Source of the DNA: Natranaeroarchaeum sulfidigenes
GTDB lineage: Archaea; Halobacteriota; Halobacteria; Halobacteriales; Natronoarchaeaceae
Reading direction: 5' to 3'
Assembly (NCBI RefSeq): GCF_017094485.1
Contig: NZ_CP064786.1
Location: 2,232,001-2,296,000 of the forward strand
Length of the DNA: 64,000 nucleotides
Position 1 is the stretch's first letter. Each line of letters opens with the position of its first letter. The position numbers and the translations under genes were made by a program. Of this stretch, positions 49,187 through 57,536 are shown one piece after another. The notes under the pieces were generated by a model. The model was not told where the DNA came from, made no database searches, and was given only the letters and a program-made list of their open reading frames with translations.

Positions 49187-50608
49187 ATGACCGGTAAGTA
49201 CGACCTCGTCATCGTCGGTGGCGGTATCAGTGGTGCGTCGCTCCTGTATACAACCGCGAAGTTCACTGATATCGACTCGATCGCGCTGATAGAGAAGGAA
49301 TCCGAGCTCGCGGCGATCAACTCTCATCACACCAACAACTCCCAGACGCTTCATTTCGGAGATATCGAGACGAACTACACCCTCGAAAAGGCCGAGGAGG
49401 TAAAGGAAGGTGCGGAGCTGCTCGCGGGATATCTCGAAAACTACGACGACGGCCGCGAGATGCACGCCAAGCGGAGCAAGATGGTGCTGGCCGTCGGCGA
49501 AGAGGAGGTCCAAGAGCTGGAAGAGCGATACCACGAGGACGGTTTCGGCGACCTGTTCCCAAAACTGCGCCCGATCGGTCGCCAGGAGATGGCCGAAATC
49601 GAGCCGAAGGTCGTCGAGGGCCGTGACGAGGATGTCGAGATGCTCGCCCTGCAGACGCCGGACGGCTACGTCGTCGACTACGGCGAGACGACCAAGTCGT
49701 TCGTCGAACGGGCCGAAGAGGAGGCCGCAGTCGATGTCTACACGGGAACGGAAGTCACCGACATCACGCCCACGCTCGACGGTTACACGATCGCAACCGA
49801 GAACGGCCGCTTCGACTGTGAGGCGACCGTCGTCGCTGCCGGCTCACACAGCCTCCAGATAGCCCAGGAGCTGGGCTACGGCGAGGACCTGTCACTGCTC
49901 CCGGTCGCGGGTAGCTTCTTCCTCGCCGACGAAGGGCTGTTGAACGGGAAAGTCTACACTCTCCAGATGAAGAAGCTCCCGTTCGCGGCCGTCCACGGCG
50001 ACGCCGACGTTCACGATCCGGGGATCACGCGCTTTGGCCCGACGGCGAAGGTCGTCCCGGCGCTCGAACGTGGCCGGATCTCCACCGTCGGGGACTTCCT
50101 CGACGTGTTCGGGATGAACCTCGATTCCCTGCTCAGTTACGGGAACATCATGGCCGACCGAATCCTCCTGCCATTCGTCCTCGAAAACCTCCTGTACGAC
50201 CTCCCAGAAGTCGGCCCGCGCCAGTTCCTGCCGGACGTCCAGAAGGTCGTCCCGAGCGTCGAACTGGACGATATCGAGCGCGCGGAGGGGTACGGCGGCG
50301 TCCGGCCGCAGATCGTCGATACCAGCGAGAAGTCCCTGGATATGGGTGAGGCCAAGATCGTCGGCGATGACGTCATCTTCAACATCACGCCCTCGCCGGG
50401 TGCCTCGACCTGCCTGAAAAACGCCATGCAGGATACCTATACCGTACTGGAGTTCCTCGACGGCGAGTACGAGTTCGACGAGGAAGCGTTCCGATCGGAC
50501 ACGATCGGCAACTTTCCGCGGCCCGAGGACAGTGCGGTCAGCGGCCCCAGCGCGTCCGGGACGACCGACGCCGAGGCTGCCGGTGACGCCGCAGCGACTG
50601 ACGACTGA
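49187..50608 (+). CDS. mqo: Malate:quinone oxidoreductase-like flavoprotein
   Basis: 473 residues from ATG 49187. FAD loop VIVGGGISGASLLYTTAKF, then HHTNNSQTLHFGDIETNYTLEKAEEV, a segment close to Mqo proteins (NNSQT-HFGDIETNYT), and the later active-site region around GGVRPQIVDTSEK and TPSPGASTCLKNAMQDTYTV. Mqo oxidises malate to oxaloacetate and passes electrons to quinone at the membrane surface. The tail after FPRPEDSA is disordered and acidic. TATA-like TTAGTTATAT about 40 bp upstream gives a 14-base leader. The gap 48950-49186 before it has no clear gene. Confidence 0.85.
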   Translation: MTGKYDLVIVGGGISGASLLYTTAKFTDIDSIALIEKESELAAINSHHTNNSQTLHFGDIETNYTLEKAEEVKEGAELLAGYLENYDDGREMHAKRSKMVLAVGEEEVQELEERYHEDGFGDLFPKLRPIGRQEMAEIEPKVVEGRDEDVEMLALQTPDGYVVDYGETTKSFVERAEEEAAVDVYTGTEVTDITPTLDGYTIATENGRFDCEATVVAAGSHSLQIAQELGYGEDLSLLPVAGSFFLADEGLLNGKVYTLQMKKLPFAAVHGDADVHDPGITRFGPTAKVVPALERGRISTVGDFLDVFGMNLDSLLSYGNIMADRILLPFVLENLLYDLPEVGPRQFLPDVQKVVPSVELDDIERAEGYGGVRPQIVDTSEKSLDMGEAKIVGDDVIFNITPSPGASTCLKNAMQDTYTVLEFLDGEYEFDEEAFRSDTIGNFPRPEDSAVSGPSASGTTDAEAAGDAAATDD

Positions 50609-50628
50609 GCCGAATCGCTCGGTGTGAG

Positions 50629-51483
50629 CTAGCTCGTCCGCTCACGATCAAGGCCAAACCGATCCCGCAACCGGTTGGCGACGAGTTCCACGCCCACGAC
50701 GAGCACGAGGATCACGACGATCGCGGCCATCACGCGGGTGTAGTTGCGAGCTCGAAAGGCCATGATTAAGGGGTAACCAATCCCACCCGCGCCGACGATC
50801 CCGAGGACAGTGCTTTTGCGTGCGTTGATCTCCAGATAGAACAGGATCCACGCGAGATACGCGGTCGACACCTGGGGGAGGCGCGCGGCCGAGGTCGTCG
50901 CCAGCAAGCTCGCGCCGGTCGAACGCACGGCCTCGACGGGTCCGCGGTCGATCTCCTCCATCTCGTCGGCGAACAGGCGGCCGAGATCGCCGACCGTCCC
51001 CGCGGCGATCGCGAGCGTCCCGGCGACGGGCCCCAGTCCGGCGAGGACGACGAACAGCAGGGCATACACCATGCTCGGGATGGCGCGCGCGCCACCCAGG
51101 AAGAGCCGGACGCTCGCGTGGACGTATCGCGGTGTGACGTTGCTCGCGGCCAACACGCCCAGAACAAACGCGAGCGGGAGTCCGATCGCCGTCCCTGCGG
51201 CAGCGATACCGAGCGTCTCGGCGGCTGCCGGCAGGAGTTGTGGCGCGTCGGTGACGAGTTGCTCCCAGAGCGGGCCGGGCAGCAGCATCTCCTCGACCAA
51301 AACTGACCGGAGGTTCCCCCGGTGGGCCCACAGGTACGCCAGGTCGAAGCCGAGCCAGCGCGTCGTCGCGAAGAAGCCGGCGATCAGGGCGAAGAGGGCG
51401 ACGATCTGTCGTGCAGTCCGGCGTCGCCAGCGGCGCTGAATACGCTCGAACTCCTCCTCGACCGCGGACTTACCGGATGTCAC
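50629..51483 (-). CDS. phnE: ABC importer permease, phosphonate type (PhnE-like)
   Basis: 284 residues from a GTG start that lies within the last codons of the ATPase gene (14-bp overlap). Six hydrophobic helices, with the binding-protein-dependent transport loop around DEMEEIDRGPVEAVRSTGASLLATTSAARLPQ (the EAA-type motif that contacts the ATPase) and GIVGAGGIGYPL. The family includes PhnE permeases for phosphonate or phosphite. The substrate is not shown by sequence. It is the last gene of the D-C-E set. Confidence 0.88.
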   Translation of the reverse strand: MTSGKSAVEEEFERIQRRWRRRTARQIVALFALIAGFFATTRWLGFDLAYLWAHRGNLRSVLVEEMLLPGPLWEQLVTDAPQLLPAAAETLGIAAAGTAIGLPLAFVLGVLAASNVTPRYVHASVRLFLGGARAIPSMVYALLFVVLAGLGPVAGTLAIAAGTVGDLGRLFADEMEEIDRGPVEAVRSTGASLLATTSAARLPQVSTAYLAWILFYLEINARKSTVLGIVGAGGIGYPLIMAFRARNYTRVMAAIVVILVLVVGVELVANRLRDRFGLDRERTS

Positions 51484-52183
51484 GATCGTACACCTCCGCG
51501 ATGCGGTCGGCATCGACGTCCTCGGCGGGCGCGTCGAGCACGAGTTCGCCATCCGCCAGCCCGAGATACCGATCAGCAACACCCCGGGCGAGTTCGGGCT
51601 GGTGCAGGCTCACCACCCCGACGAGATCTTGGTCGTGAACCACCGCGGCGAGTCGATCGAGAACGGATCCGGCCGTCGCCGGATCGAGGCTGGCGACCGG
51701 CTCGTCCGCGAGCAGGACTGCAGGCTCCTGCTGGAGCGCACGGGCGATACCGACGCGCTGGCGCTGGCCTCCCGAGAGCGTCCGGACCGGACGGTCGGCG
51801 TAGCCGTCCAGACCGACCGCGTGGAGGCGTTCGATCGCGGCGCGTTTCTCCGCCGGATCGTGCCAGCCGAGTAGTTCCCGCCAGGTCGGCTCGCGCCCGA
51901 GTGAGCCGTCCAGAACGTTGTCCAGCACCGATTTCGAGTCGAGCAGCGCTCCGGACTGAAAGACGAGTGCGATGTCGGTGACGCTAGGTTCGTAGCCGTC
52001 CAGTGAGACCGTCCCTTCGTCGGGCTGTTCCAGTCCGTTCAGACACCGGACCAGTGTGGTTTTACCCGCGCCCGAGCGGCCGACGAGAACCGTGAGTTCA
52101 CCGTCCTGAAGCGTTATCGAGACGTCACTAACGGCAACGTCGTCGTCGTACCGTTTCGTAAGGTGCTGGACTGTAAGCGCCAC
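51470..52183 (-). CDS. phnC: ABC importer ATPase, phosphonate type (PhnC-like)
   Basis: 237 residues from a GTG at 52181-52183. Walker A GRSGAGKTTLVRCL, Q-loop near DIALVFQSGALLDSKSVLDNVL, signature LSGGQRQRVGIARAL, Walker B AVLLADEPVASLD and the H-loop VSLHQPELA. All catalytic residues are present. It binds cytoplasmic PhnE. The gene begins about 10 bp after the PhnD stop and its 3' end overlaps phnE by 14 bp, so expression is coupled. Confidence 0.9.
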   Translation of the reverse strand: MALTVQHLTKRYDDDVAVSDVSITLQDGELTVLVGRSGAGKTTLVRCLNGLEQPDEGTVSLDGYEPSVTDIALVFQSGALLDSKSVLDNVLDGSLGREPTWRELLGWHDPAEKRAAIERLHAVGLDGYADRPVRTLSGGQRQRVGIARALQQEPAVLLADEPVASLDPATAGSVLDRLAAVVHDQDLVGVVSLHQPELARGVADRYLGLADGELVLDAPAEDVDADRIAEVYDRDIR

Positions 52184-52193
52184 GGCGGTCGAC

Positions 52194-53102
52194 TTAGTCG
52201 TCGCCTTCGGCTTCGTCGAGGGTCTCGATGTCGACGCCCATCTCCTCGGCGATTTCACGGACCTGTTCGTACAGGCTCGCGTCGTACTCGCCGTACTGGT
52301 CGACGCGGTGCTCTTCGAGATACTCGTCGGGCGTGGCCTGAATTCGCTCGCGGAGTGCCTCGACGACGTCGTCGGGGGTGTCCGGCGTCGCGGTGACGAC
52401 GTCGAACGGGATGGGGTCGCTCTCGGCGATCTTCACGATATTGTCGTCGTCGGGGTGCTGAAAGTCGCCGTATGCGGCGGCGTCGACGTGACCTTCCTCG
52501 AGCACGCGGAGCGCGGCGTCGTGGCCTCCCGCCCAGTCGATGTCGAAGTCACCCGGCTCCGTCTCGACCGTCCCGGCGTCGAGTCCGGCCTCCGAGAGCG
52601 TGTAGCGTGGGAAGATACCCCCGCTCGCCGAGAACGGGTCGACCATTCCGATCGTCCTGTCGTCGAGATCGTCAAGCGTCTCGATATCCGTCTCGGCCCG
52701 CGTCGCGATGTAGGTGTGATAGGCATCGGAACCGTGCGACCAGTTGATCGCCAGCGGATGGACGCCGTCGTCCATCGCCAGCGAGAAGATGATCGGCGAG
52801 AGGTTTGCGATCTCGGTGTGGCCCTGCAGGACGCTCTCGACCACCGCGCTGTAGTCGGTGGTCGGCGTCCCCTCGACGGTCAGTTCGTCGAAGCCATCTT
52901 CGAGCCACTCGAACGTTCCGCCGTAGTTTCGCTGGAGTTCTTCTGCGTCCTGGAACGGCGGGAGGCCGAACTCGATTTCACCGTCGGCCCAGGCAGCAAC
53001 GGGATACTCGTCAGCGTCGATCTCTTCACTGGACCCAAGACAGCCAGCTACGCCGGCGACTGCGCCGGTCGCAACCGCTCCCAGATACGTACGTCGGTTC
53101 AT
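52194..53102 (-). CDS. phnD: ABC importer receptor lipoprotein (PhnD-like)
   Basis: 302 residues from the ATG at 53100-53102. The signal is RRTYLGAVATGAVAGVAGC with a Cys lipobox, probably Tat-exported and lipid-anchored outside. The receptor domain includes DYSAVVESVLQGHTEIANLSPIIFSLAMDDGVHPLAINW, DDRTIGMVDPFSASGGIFPRYTLSEAG and GGHDAALRVLEEGHVDAAAYGDF, matching phosphonate/phosphite-type receptors. The tail is acidic. Promoter AT-rich bases occur just upstream (53103-53177). The substrate cannot be read from sequence. Confidence 0.9.
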   Translation of the reverse strand: MNRRTYLGAVATGAVAGVAGCLGSSEEIDADEYPVAAWADGEIEFGLPPFQDAEELQRNYGGTFEWLEDGFDELTVEGTPTTDYSAVVESVLQGHTEIANLSPIIFSLAMDDGVHPLAINWSHGSDAYHTYIATRAETDIETLDDLDDRTIGMVDPFSASGGIFPRYTLSEAGLDAGTVETEPGDFDIDWAGGHDAALRVLEEGHVDAAAYGDFQHPDDDNIVKIAESDPIPFDVVTATPDTPDDVVEALRERIQATPDEYLEEHRVDQYGEYDASLYEQVREIAEEMGVDIETLDEAEGDD

Positions 53103-53177
53103 ACCACCAGTCAGTAGTAGCGAGCTATAACACTGGCGAATACCACTCGGTGTAATCAACGATGATCGGAGATCCGA

Positions 53178-53642
53178 TTAGAGCACTACGAACACGACGG
53201 AGACGAGCGGAACCAGTACCGCAACGTAGACCGCAGCCGAGAGTGCCCAGTCCCTGCGGATCGTCGAGCGGCGGTTCGGATGCAGATCGACCCGTGGGAA
53301 CGGCACCAGCACGAAGAAACCAACCATCAGCGCGTAGAGTACGACCGCAGCGATGATCGTGGTCCTGACTCCAGTACCCAAGAGCCCTTCGCTCGTGAGC
53401 AACAGCCAGACGAACAGCGGGCCGGTGAGGACGCCCGAGAGATAGTGAACGAACAGCGCCAGCCGTTCCGGTGCGGCCCGCGGCGTCGTTTCGGTCAGCA
53501 CCGCTGCAGCCACAAACGGCGGTGTCGGCCCCTCCGGGAGCGTACCCATTACACGATCCATGGCCAGCGTCGCGAGCGCGCCAGCGACGACGCCGAACGC
53601 GAACTGCAGCGATATTGTCAACGTGGCGAGAAACGGATCCAT
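53178..53642 (-). CDS. Membrane protein, unknown function
   Basis: 154 residues with about four hydrophobic helices: LATLTISLQFAFGVVAGALATLAM, FVHYLSGVLTGPLFVWLLL, IIAAVVLYALMVGFFVLV and ALSAAVYVAVLVPLVSVVFVVL. A polar loop carries LPEGPTPPFVAAAVLTETTPRAAPER. No transport motif is recognised. It precedes the phnD gene on the same strand by about 75 bp and could be co-regulated, but nothing else links them. Confidence 0.7.
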   Translation of the reverse strand: MDPFLATLTISLQFAFGVVAGALATLAMDRVMGTLPEGPTPPFVAAAVLTETTPRAAPERLALFVHYLSGVLTGPLFVWLLLTSEGLLGTGVRTTIIAAVVLYALMVGFFVLVPFPRVDLHPNRRSTIRRDWALSAAVYVAVLVPLVSVVFVVL

Positions 53643-53680
53643 ATCTGTGAATACGTGGGATCCGTCTTTGTTCTGATGGT

Positions 53681-53911
53681 TCAGACGTTGGTGGGAACAC
53701 GAGCTAGTACTGCTGTCACGAGCAGGAATGTGACGCCGACGAGTCGCACCCGTGTCGCTGCATCGTCGCGGGGATCGAACTCAACGGCGAGCAGGCAGAC
53801 GTAGCCCCTTCCGGCTATCCCTAACAGTCGGTCAGGAACGAAGAGAAGGACGACGCCGACCAGCATCGTGTCGAAGGGACCGATACGGACCAGCGTGATT
53901 CTCCTTTGCAT
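53681..53911 (-). CDS. Small membrane protein
   Basis: 76 residues from the ATG at 53909-53911; a longer form from 53959 is possible. It has hydrophobic stretches around FDTMLVGVVLLFVPDRLLG and VRLVGVTFLLVTAVLARV with a short polar loop. The function is unknown. It is divergent from the flavoprotein gene at 54032. Confidence 0.5.
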   Translation of the reverse strand: MQRRITLVRIGPFDTMLVGVVLLFVPDRLLGIAGRGYVCLLAVEFDPRDDAATRVRLVGVTFLLVTAVLARVPTNV

Positions 53912-54031
53912 CGGTGGTAGATCGGCGCGGCGAGAAATCGTAGGTTGTGCTGACACCACACAGGCGTTTCACCGTGCTTCTTCGCGCGCACGCGCGTGAG
54001 GCTTATCATCCACGGGTCCTGAAACATAGTG

Positions 54032-55840
54032 ATGACACGGCTACCACTGTGGGAGGAGGCCAAAACGCCGACCGGACCGCAAGGAGATGTCCAGTCCGTC
54101 GAATACGAGACTGTACAGATACCAGTACTCGTCGTAGGAGCGGGAGCAGCTGGCGCTCGCGTCGCCATCGAGCTCGCCGAAGCGGGCGTTGAGCCTCTGG
54201 TGATTGGGAAGCGCGACCACGGCGATGCGCACACGACGTGGGCAGCCGGTGGGATCAACGCGGCGCTTGGATCGCTCGATTCGGAAGACGGCTGGACGAT
54301 TCACGCCGCCGATACGCTTGATGAGGGCCATTTTATCAACGACCCCATGGCCGTAGAGTTGACGACGAGCGAGATGCCCGATCGAATCCGTGAACTCGAC
54401 GAGTGGGGAATGGGATTTGACCGAACCGAGAACGGGCGGATCAACCAGCGGTACTTCGGCGCACAGTCGTTCCGCCGGACCTGTTTCGTCGGCGACCGGA
54501 CTGGCGAGGCGATGCTCGACGCGCTGGTCTCGAAGGCCCAGTCGCTGTCGATTCCCTACCGCGAGAACGTGATGATAACCCGCCTCCTCTCGGACGGTAC
54601 CGGGGTCCACGGCGCGGTGGGCTACGACATGGAGACGGGGGAGTTCCTCCTGTTCGAGACAGACCACGTCGTCCTCGCCGCTGGTGGCTACTCCGCACTG
54701 TACAACCGCCACTCCTCGCGGGACGACGAGAACAACGGCGACGGCCCCGTGCTAGCCCTCGAAGCGGGAGCCTCGCTGATGGACATCGAGTTCGTCCAGT
54801 TCCACCCCACGGGAATGGTCGAAGCCCGCTACGGCGACGACTGGGCGGGCCGCCTCGTCACCGAGGCCGTCCGTGGCGAGGGCGGGCGCCTCCTGAATGC
54901 AAACGGCGAGCGGTTCATGGAGCGGTACTCGCCGGACCAGATGGAACTCGATGCCCGCGACGTGGTCGCCCGCGCCATCGCCCGCGAGATCCGCGAGGGG
55001 CGAGGGACCGAAAACGGCGGCGTCTATCTGGATATCTCCCACCGGGAGGACCAGTACGTCAAGGATCGGCTACCGAGAATGCACGAGCGCTTCGCCGAGC
55101 TGGGCGTCGACATCACCGAGGAACCGATGGAGGTCGCCCCGACCGCCCACTACTCGATGGGCGGCGTCGACATCGACTTCGAGACCGGTGAGACAGGTGT
55201 CGAGGGGCTCTACGCGGTCGGCGAGACGGTCGCCGGCGTCCACGGCGCGAACCGGCTGGGCGGCAACTCGCTGGCCGAGACCGTCGCCATCGGCAAGCTC
55301 GTCGGCGAGCACGTCGCCGAGCAAATCGACGGGGATCCGTCGGTGCCCACCACCGTGAAGACGCTCGCGGAGCGGGAGTTCCGATCGCTGAAGCGACTCG
55401 CGGCAGCGGACGGCACGGAGCGACCACAGCAGCTACTGGACGACCTCGGCGACGTCCTCTGGAAGCACGCCGGGATCCTCAGAGACGAGGCGAGCCTGCG
55501 TGCTGGGCTCCGAGAGGTCCAGGCGCTCCGCGAGCGCACTGCCGACTTGCGCGTCGAGGGCGACCGGGCCGGCCGGGACTTCGAGTTCGCCGTCGACCTC
55601 GCTTTCAGCATCACGCTCGCGGAAGCACTGCTCGAAAGCGCGCTCCGGCGCGAGGAGTCCCGCGGCGCGCACTACCGGACCGACTACCCCGAGATCGACC
55701 CTGACTGGCAGCGAAACGTGCTCGTCGACGCCGGGGATACCGGGCTCGAACTACGAACCCGTGGCGTTCCAGAACCCAGCGAGGAGATCCAGGAAGCGAT
55801 CGAGGAAGGGCACGAACTCGACTACCACCACCTGGAGTGA
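54032..55840 (+). CDS. SdhA/FrdA/NadB-family flavoprotein, orphan
   Basis: 602 residues from ATG 54032. The FAD loop is VLVVGAGAAGARVAIELAEAG; AAGGINAALGS, the catalytic-domain HPTG, RRTCFVGDRTG and HGANRLGGNSLAE match the succinate dehydrogenase/fumarate reductase and L-aspartate oxidase family. The C-terminal helical bundle is present. No iron-sulfur or membrane-anchor subunit gene is adjacent, so it may be an L-aspartate oxidase or a soluble fumarate reductase fed by another donor. The position of the active-site Arg and His fits a dicarboxylate enzyme, but specificity is open. GCTTATCATC about 30 bp upstream may be its promoter. Confidence 0.85.
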   Translation: MTRLPLWEEAKTPTGPQGDVQSVEYETVQIPVLVVGAGAAGARVAIELAEAGVEPLVIGKRDHGDAHTTWAAGGINAALGSLDSEDGWTIHAADTLDEGHFINDPMAVELTTSEMPDRIRELDEWGMGFDRTENGRINQRYFGAQSFRRTCFVGDRTGEAMLDALVSKAQSLSIPYRENVMITRLLSDGTGVHGAVGYDMETGEFLLFETDHVVLAAGGYSALYNRHSSRDDENNGDGPVLALEAGASLMDIEFVQFHPTGMVEARYGDDWAGRLVTEAVRGEGGRLLNANGERFMERYSPDQMELDARDVVARAIAREIREGRGTENGGVYLDISHREDQYVKDRLPRMHERFAELGVDITEEPMEVAPTAHYSMGGVDIDFETGETGVEGLYAVGETVAGVHGANRLGGNSLAETVAIGKLVGEHVAEQIDGDPSVPTTVKTLAEREFRSLKRLAAADGTERPQQLLDDLGDVLWKHAGILRDEASLRAGLREVQALRERTADLRVEGDRAGRDFEFAVDLAFSITLAEALLESALRREESRGAHYRTDYPEIDPDWQRNVLVDAGDTGLELRTRGVPEPSEEIQEAIEEGHELDYHHLE

Positions 55841-55841
55841 G

Positions 55842-56540
55842 CTAGCGTGGCTCCGGATACGCGATCGTTCCACGTTCTATCCGGTGGTCCCGCCCTTCGG
55901 GGACGGACAGGAGCGACTCCTCGCGGGCCGCGGCGGTCAACGCGAGCGCGTCGAGCACGTCGTCACGGCCCACGTCCTTGCGGTAGAACCGTTCCATGGC
56001 GTCCTCGTAGGCCTGCTCGCTGCCGGGAAGTTCCTCGCGGAGGAGTTCCCGTCGCGTCTTTCGGCCGGTCTCGGTGTGTTTCGAGTCGGGAACCGGGTCG
56101 CCGCCGGCGAAGGCGGCAAAGCAAAGCTCGGGGTGGCACTCGATTACTCGTTCTCTCGCGGCCTCGTGTTCGTCGAGAAAGGTTCCGACTTCCTCGATCA
56201 CGGGGATGATGTTGTACGTCTGGATCGAGAGGCCGTGGCCGGTCAGCTCCCGGTGTCGTTCGTTGGCTGCCTCGTAGCTCCCGGCGTCGAGGACGCGCCG
56301 GGGCGGCACGTAGAACACACAGGATCGGCGGTCGCCGAGTAACTCCCGGGCTGCCTCGTCACAGGCACGGCGTCCAGTCTCGGGCAGCCCGATCGGCACG
56401 TCGATCAGCACGCGCTCGGCGTCGTCGTGCTCGGCCCAGAGCGTCTCGACGTCGTCGTACTGCGCCACGTAGAGTTCCGTGTCGTCGCTGACTCCCGTGA
56501 TCCATCCGCTCGGACAGGCATCGACGCCGAGTACCGTCAT
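55842..56540 (-). CDS. DUF429 family protein
   Basis: 232 residues. MTVLGVDACPSGWITGV opens an RNase-H-like fold, with acidic residues in VLIDVPIGLPETGRRACDEAARELLG and ECHPELCFAAFAGGDPVPDSKHTETGRKTRRELL, and a final Asp in GRDDVLDALALT. The family is a predicted nuclease of unknown substrate. Its start overlaps the stop of the upstream HTH regulator by 4 bp, so the pair is translationally coupled; the 3' end almost touches the convergent flavoprotein gene. Confidence 0.85.
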   Translation of the reverse strand: MTVLGVDACPSGWITGVSDDTELYVAQYDDVETLWAEHDDAERVLIDVPIGLPETGRRACDEAARELLGDRRSCVFYVPPRRVLDAGSYEAANERHRELTGHGLSIQTYNIIPVIEEVGTFLDEHEAARERVIECHPELCFAAFAGGDPVPDSKHTETGRKTRRELLREELPGSEQAYEDAMERFYRKDVGRDDVLDALALTAAAREESLLSVPEGRDHRIERGTIAYPEPR

Positions 56541-57331
56541 GTCCCGAGGTCATCTGGTTCCAGCGGTCGGGATGTCCGCCAGTAGTGGTCGTAGGTGTCG
56601 TCGGCCCACGAATGGACCGCCGGGTCGTCGGTATCAAGCGAGGCCTGCAGGACCCCGCTCTCGTCGCGCAAGAGCAGATGCACTGTCTCGTCGGCAATAG
56701 TCACGGCAAGCGGGATCCCTTCCTCGCGGAACCGGATCGACGCCGTTTCAGTCCGGAGGATACGTTTCAGGCGCCCCCGGAGTTCGGTATCATCGGCGAC
56801 TGCCTCGATGGCGCTCCGCGAGAGCACTGCGCGGAACTGCTGGTCCCCAGCGGTGACTCGATCCTCGACGACGCGGAGGCTCCCCTCGTTGAACGCGTGA
56901 GAGAAGGCCCGGACCGACTCGCTCTCCCGGAGCAGGTCAAGCAGGCGCTGCAGGGGAGCGTTCGGGCGAGTCTGTGTCGGGACGGTGATCCGGGCGTCGG
57001 CCAATCGCTGCAGATCGAAGTCCATCGCGTGGGTCGGGAGATACTCGACGATCTCACGGAGTTCGCCCTCGGTCTCCATGATCTCCAGTAGATCGGTAAC
57101 GCCATCGGCGACGAGCCGTCCCGTCGCAGTGGCAACGTACTCACCGTCGTCACGGACGGTCCACGACCGCTCCTCGAAATCACCGAGTACCCGACTCAGC
57201 GTCGCCTGTGACGCGCCGGTCTCGGCGGCCAGCTCCGACCGGGTCCGACGCTTCTCGGCAAGACATTGAAGCACCCGAACCCTGTTCTCCGAGAGTGCGA
57301 GAAACTCGATCTCCTCGAGTGCCGATTCCAT
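56537..57331 (-). CDS. Winged-helix transcriptional regulator (FilR1-type)
   Basis: 264 residues. N-terminal winged helix: SENRVRVLQCLAEKRRTRSELAAETGASQATLSRVLGDFEERSWTVRDDGEYVATATGRLVADGV. The C-terminal ~150 residues form the ligand-type domain found in archaeal regulators of the FilR1/DUF1724 group. It overlaps the DUF429 gene downstream, which may be its partner or target. Two 8-bp direct repeats lie 22-48 bp upstream of its ATG and could be its own operator. Confidence 0.88.
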   Translation of the reverse strand: MESALEEIEFLALSENRVRVLQCLAEKRRTRSELAAETGASQATLSRVLGDFEERSWTVRDDGEYVATATGRLVADGVTDLLEIMETEGELREIVEYLPTHAMDFDLQRLADARITVPTQTRPNAPLQRLLDLLRESESVRAFSHAFNEGSLRVVEDRVTAGDQQFRAVLSRSAIEAVADDTELRGRLKRILRTETASIRFREEGIPLAVTIADETVHLLLRDESGVLQASLDTDDPAVHSWADDTYDHYWRTSRPLEPDDLGT

Positions 57332-57352
57332 ACCCGTATTCGGCGACGGTCA

Positions 57353-57379
57353 GTGAAACCGTTTTCGTACCGTGAAACC
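57353..57379. promoter_or_regulatory. Two direct repeats upstream of the winged-helix regulator
   Basis: GTGAAACC occurs at 57353-57360 and again at 57372-57379, 19 bp apart (about two helical turns). On the minus strand this is GGTTTCAC twice in the promoter region of the regulator gene. A protein bound at both on the same DNA face would sit on the basal promoter, so autoregulation is plausible. Confidence 0.45.
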
Positions 57380-57476
57380 CTTGCAGTGCCCGGAGAACTC
57401 CCGCGGCGACCGGGGATTGCCTCCGCTGAAATAGTTTCTAAATGACACTATAGGGCTCCGGTTCATACTGGGTATC

Positions 57477-57536
57477 ATGACGCGCTCTCCACTCTCTGCT
57501 GTACGAGTAACGAACGAGGTGCCGTTTCGATCGTGA
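57477..57536 (+). CDS. Leader peptide ORF before the DMT transporter
   Basis: A 19-codon frame, MTRSPLSAVRVTNEVPFRS, starts at an ATG 28 bp after ACACTATA (57445-57452), so it would be the first frame of a leaderless transcript. Its stop TGA overlaps the transporter start GTG in the four bases GTGA (57533-57536). This suggests that the transporter is translated by coupling to the leader. Arginine and serine codons are frequent, but no hallmark of attenuation is obvious. Confidence 0.45.
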   Translation: MTRSPLSAVRVTNEVPFRS

